A stretch of 64,000 bases of DNA from Ulota crispa (lineage: Eukaryota; Streptophyta; Bryopsida; Orthotrichales; Orthotrichaceae), in NCBI GenBank assembly GCA_963920765.1, contig OY987243.1, positions 29,139,060-29,203,059 of the forward strand. The letters are read 5' to 3'. The notes under the pieces were generated by a model, which saw only the letters and a list, made by a program, of their open reading frames with translations, was not told the DNA's origin and did not search any database. The translations under genes and the position numbers were made by a program. Positions 61,246 to 64,000 of this stretch are shown piece by piece (within the stretch, counting starts at the first letter, position 1; each line of letters starts with the position of its first letter).

Positions 61246-61565
61246 AACGCGTTATTCGTTAATTTGGGACAAAGCTTACAAAGTGGGACTTTTGGCTTTT
61301 TTGGAAGAGAACACCATGTTTATTGAATTGGGAATCTGTTGAATGTTTTCTAATGAAATGAGATATATATCTTCCAAAAAGACGCTCTTTTTGGACAGAA
61401 AATTCATTAACATCTAAAATTTTGGACAAAAAGTTCATTAAGTAGGTTTCAGGAAGCCTCTTGAATTTAACGAATATGGTTCCACATAAATTAAGGTGAC
61501 AATCTCAGATTTAGGTGAGTACAAAATGGGACTCCTTGTTGTCCCAAATTAACGAATAACGCGTT
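61246..61565. mobile_element. MITE with perfect 27 bp terminal inverted repeats
   Basis: AACGCGTTATTCGTTAATTT, continuing GGGACAA, is exactly inverted at the right end (61539-61565). TGGT stands just outside both ends, a possible 4 bp target duplication. 320 bp, non-coding. The perfect termini suggest a recent insertion. Confidence 0.88.
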
Positions 61566-61603
61566 TGGTGCTTTGTATAGAAGATCAAAATCTACTACTG
61601 TTG

Positions 61604-62456
61604 TTAACCCCTGAACGGCCCATTGGCCATATGTGGCCGTATGTATAGTCGGGTACAATAAACTTACGAATTTTTTTGCAGTAAAACTTCAGCCAACTTC
61701 AGGACCTTTCAAAGGCCATAACTTCCTCAAAAATTGTCTGTTTTTGAAACCAAAAATTGTTTTGGAATACAATGAAGGATATTACATGATTTGATTAAAA
61801 AAAAAATCTGAAATTTTATAAATGATAAAAAAAAAGTTGGGCTACTTCTTACATAGTGTACCTCCACCTCTTGCCAAAATCACCGCTTGAATTTGATTGA
61901 GCTATGCCACCACCAACGGCCAAAAAACAAGCAAGAAATGATACACATCATTCAAAGAGTATGGAATGAGGTATCCATGGAGCAACTAAAAACTCTTAGT
62001 ACAAGTATGCCCAATCAATTCAAGTGGTGATTTCTGCAAGAGGTGGAAGTACCAAACAGTAGACATAATATAGGAAGTAACCAAACTTTTTTTATCATTT
62101 GTAAAATTTCCCTACAATTTTATATCAAATCATGTAGTACTCTTCTATGTGATTCCAATGCAATTTGTGATTTCAAAATTGAACAATTTTTGAGGAAGAT
62201 ATGGCTTCTTAAAGTTACTAAACTGTCGGCTGAAATTTCACTGGGAAAAAATTTGTAAGATTACTATACCCGACTGTACAGTCATATTTGAGATGTTTTG
62301 AGGGCTTTCCAAAAAAAATTATGCACCTTCCATCATACAATCCTTCAATATGTATGATTGTAACACTTAATTTCTAGCTAATTCAAATTTCTGAATATTG
62401 ATTGCGACCGTATTTGGTACCGCATCTCTAGAGCCCAAGGGCTCTTCAGGGGTTAA
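61604..62456. mobile_element. piggyBac-like TTAA MITE carrying a nested foldback element
   Basis: The left end is TTAACCCCTGAACGGCCC and the right end GGCTCTTCAGGGGTTAA. Removing the insert at 61644-62280 leaves about 216 bp, matching the 230-242 bp copies at 54.7-55.4 kb, whose 'ccatatgta' and 'gcacctatcatcatacaa' regions flank the insert here. Confidence 0.86.
61644..62280. mobile_element. Foldback-type element nested at a TA site
   Basis: The left end TATAGTCGGGTACAATAAAC is inverted at the right, ending TACTATACCCGACTGTACA. The interior folds back ('ttttgaaaccaaaaattg', 'cacctcttgccaaaatcacc' with 'ggtggtgatttctgcaagagg'-like mirrors). Comparison with 55198-55427 indicates insertion at a TA. 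Confidence 0.8.
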
Positions 62457-63099
62457 ATGTTATATGCTGAAAGTAAACTTGAGCAATTTTACCCTCAAGA
62501 GAACAACAAAAAGATTGCCTTAAGCCCCATTTGCACTTGCACTTAGGTGCTTGGGAAAACCGGTAGTTGATGTGTGGGGTATTGTGCATGTTCACACCAG
62601 CAATGGATATTACACCCCGAACCTAGCTGGCGTCCTATGTGGCACATAAAAACTAGCGGTGATAGATGAAAAGTAGTAGAGAAGTAGACTTGATTTTCAA
62701 AAGGGCAATTCAAATTTTCCTAACAACAAGCTGCCACAAAAAAGATTTTAGACAAGTTAGGAAGTTTTGTGGCGTTTGTTACTAATGTCTACTCTAGTGC
62801 TAAATTCATATTTTGTTCCATTTGTTTTTGGTGGAAGGTTAACTATAAGCATACATTTTTTGTCATGAATAGTGTTGTGAATAGTGTCACAAAGCCTATG
62901 TGGAGTTGCCACATTGAAAAAACGGGCATCAAGTTGAGCAAAAGGTGAAAATTTCCCTTGGGCACTCCCTTGGGCAATAAAAGCCTTTCTACTGAAATTT
63001 TGACATCTAATAAAATCTAAAAGTGCTTTTGGACTAATTTCACTTGGAATGTCTTTGTTATCAAAATTAGAATATATTCACCATTGAAAATTGGGAAAA
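62457..63099. other. Intergenic stretch
   Basis: No gene or repeat recognised. Confidence 0.4.
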
Positions 63100-63850
63100 T
63101 TTACAAAATGAGTAACAAAAACAAAAGACATTACAATTTGGGTAACGGTTTGAAAGTAACTATAGTTTGGGTAACAAAATCCAATAATCTCAATGGATTC
63201 TACAATTGTTGAAGGCGCAAGCTGTTGCAGCTGGCATCAACGCCATTACCAACTTGTCATTGGTTGCGATCCTTGTTCTTTCAGTCGCAATCACTCGCAA
63301 CCCCTGCTTGCACCAAGCCGCCAATGTTCGTCAAACAACTGTAGATAGCACACTATCAAGAAACAACCACTTGTCTTTTGCTCACAAGTACCACTTCAAT
63401 ACTTCAACCTCACACGCTCATTGGTTGTGTCTCACTCATGGACATGTATGCATTGTCTCCCAACACAAGTTGATTTGTAAGTAGCAATTGAATATTAAAT
63501 AGTGTGCAATGCAAGTCCATGAGTGAGACGCAACTAGTGAGCATGCAAGGTTGAAGTATTGAAGTGGTACTTGTGAACAAAAGGTAAGTGGTCGTTTCTT
63601 GATAGTGTGCAATCTACAATTGTTTAACAAACATTGGCGGCTTGGTGCAGGTAGGGATTGTGAGTGATCGCGACTGAAAGAACAAGGATCACAACCAATG
63701 ACAAGTTGATAATGGTGTCAATGCCAGCTGCAACGGCTTGCACCCTCAACAATTATAAAATCTATCGAGATTATTGGATTTTTTTACCCAAACTATATTT
63801 ACTTTCAAACTGTTACCCAAACTGTAATTTCTTTTGTTTTGGTTTTTCAT
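63100..63850. mobile_element. Large foldback element with GC-richer arms
   Basis: Arms of about 350 bp are mirrored around a centre near 63480. The left arm has 'ttacaatttgggtaac', 'ttgtcattggttgcgatcc' and 'cacaagtaccacttcaatac'. The right arm has 'gtattgaagtggtacttgtg', 'ggatcacaaccaatgacaa' and 'gttacccaaactgtaa'. The inner arm is less AT-rich than typical here, and its ORFs are repeat shadows. Confidence 0.85.
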
Positions 63851-64000
63851 AAGTTTGCAAGCACGTGTAATTTACAATGCATGGCAAGAAGCACTCTCCA
63901 TTCAAAAGTGGAGACATAGGGTTTCATAATACATACATTTCTTCAAATGTTTTTGTACACATTTTTAAATCAGGCTATAATTTGTGTTTGGACAATCAAA

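Noticed and set aside
1-62456. CCCTAAA within the TTAA-element termini, which equals the plant telomere unit
   Set aside because: It occurs once per element end, not in tandem, and always within a longer conserved terminus, so it is not interstitial telomeric DNA.
1-64000. CRISPR array, bacterial operons or ribosome binding sites
   Set aside because: The window is eukaryotic: spliced genes and MITEs; tandem repeats present lack unique spacers.

Overview
The window looks like nuclear DNA of a land plant or close streptophyte relative, most likely a non-seed lineage such as a bryophyte, lycophyte or fern. Evidence: a chloroplast thylakoid-lumen TPM-domain protein of the plant type, spliced genes with GT-AG introns, and two plant-like TKL-type kinases. 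The gene islands are fairly GC-rich and sit in very AT-rich intergenic DNA full of short non-autonomous transposons. I cannot name the species from sequence alone.

Only five protein genes are well supported. They are a THEP1-type nucleoside triphosphatase (about 8.7-9.5 kb, +), a TKL-like protein kinase with a probable second exon carrying a hydrophobic tail (17.5-19.3 kb, -), a second TKL-like kinase with one or two alternative last exons (36.8-38.7 kb, +), a small three-exon protein resembling plant SDH7 of mitochondrial complex II (44.1-45.9 kb, -), and a complete three-exon TLP18.3-type thylakoid TPM protein (55.7-59.9 kb, +). They do not form a cluster or pathway. Two degraded transposases were recognised: a PIF/Harbinger copy at 15.9-17.3 kb (-) and a Tc1-like copy at 24.7-25.3 kb (+).

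The rest is dominated by inverted-repeat elements. The most striking is a family of about 16 copies bounded by TTAA and the terminus CCCCTAAAGG, that is TTAA-CCC...GGG-TTAA, the signature of piggyBac-type transposition. By summing coordinates it covers about 10.3 kb, around 16% of the window. Members range from about 230 bp to about 960 bp; at least two are end-to-end hairpins, three sit abutting in front of the TLP18.3-like gene, and several are inserted into other MITEs for which an uninterrupted copy also lies in this window. No piggyBac transposase is visible.

A second foldback family (termini near TACAGTCGGGTACAA, TA target) occurs at 2.3, 47.4, 51.0 and 61.6 kb, the last nested inside a TTAA element. 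Further MITE families have TAAGGTRG, TAGTGCATTTAGGTTGCC, AGGGAATTGAT, AGGGAATTGCTAAAG, CACTACAAGG and other termini. The stacked insertions give a readable order of transposition waves.
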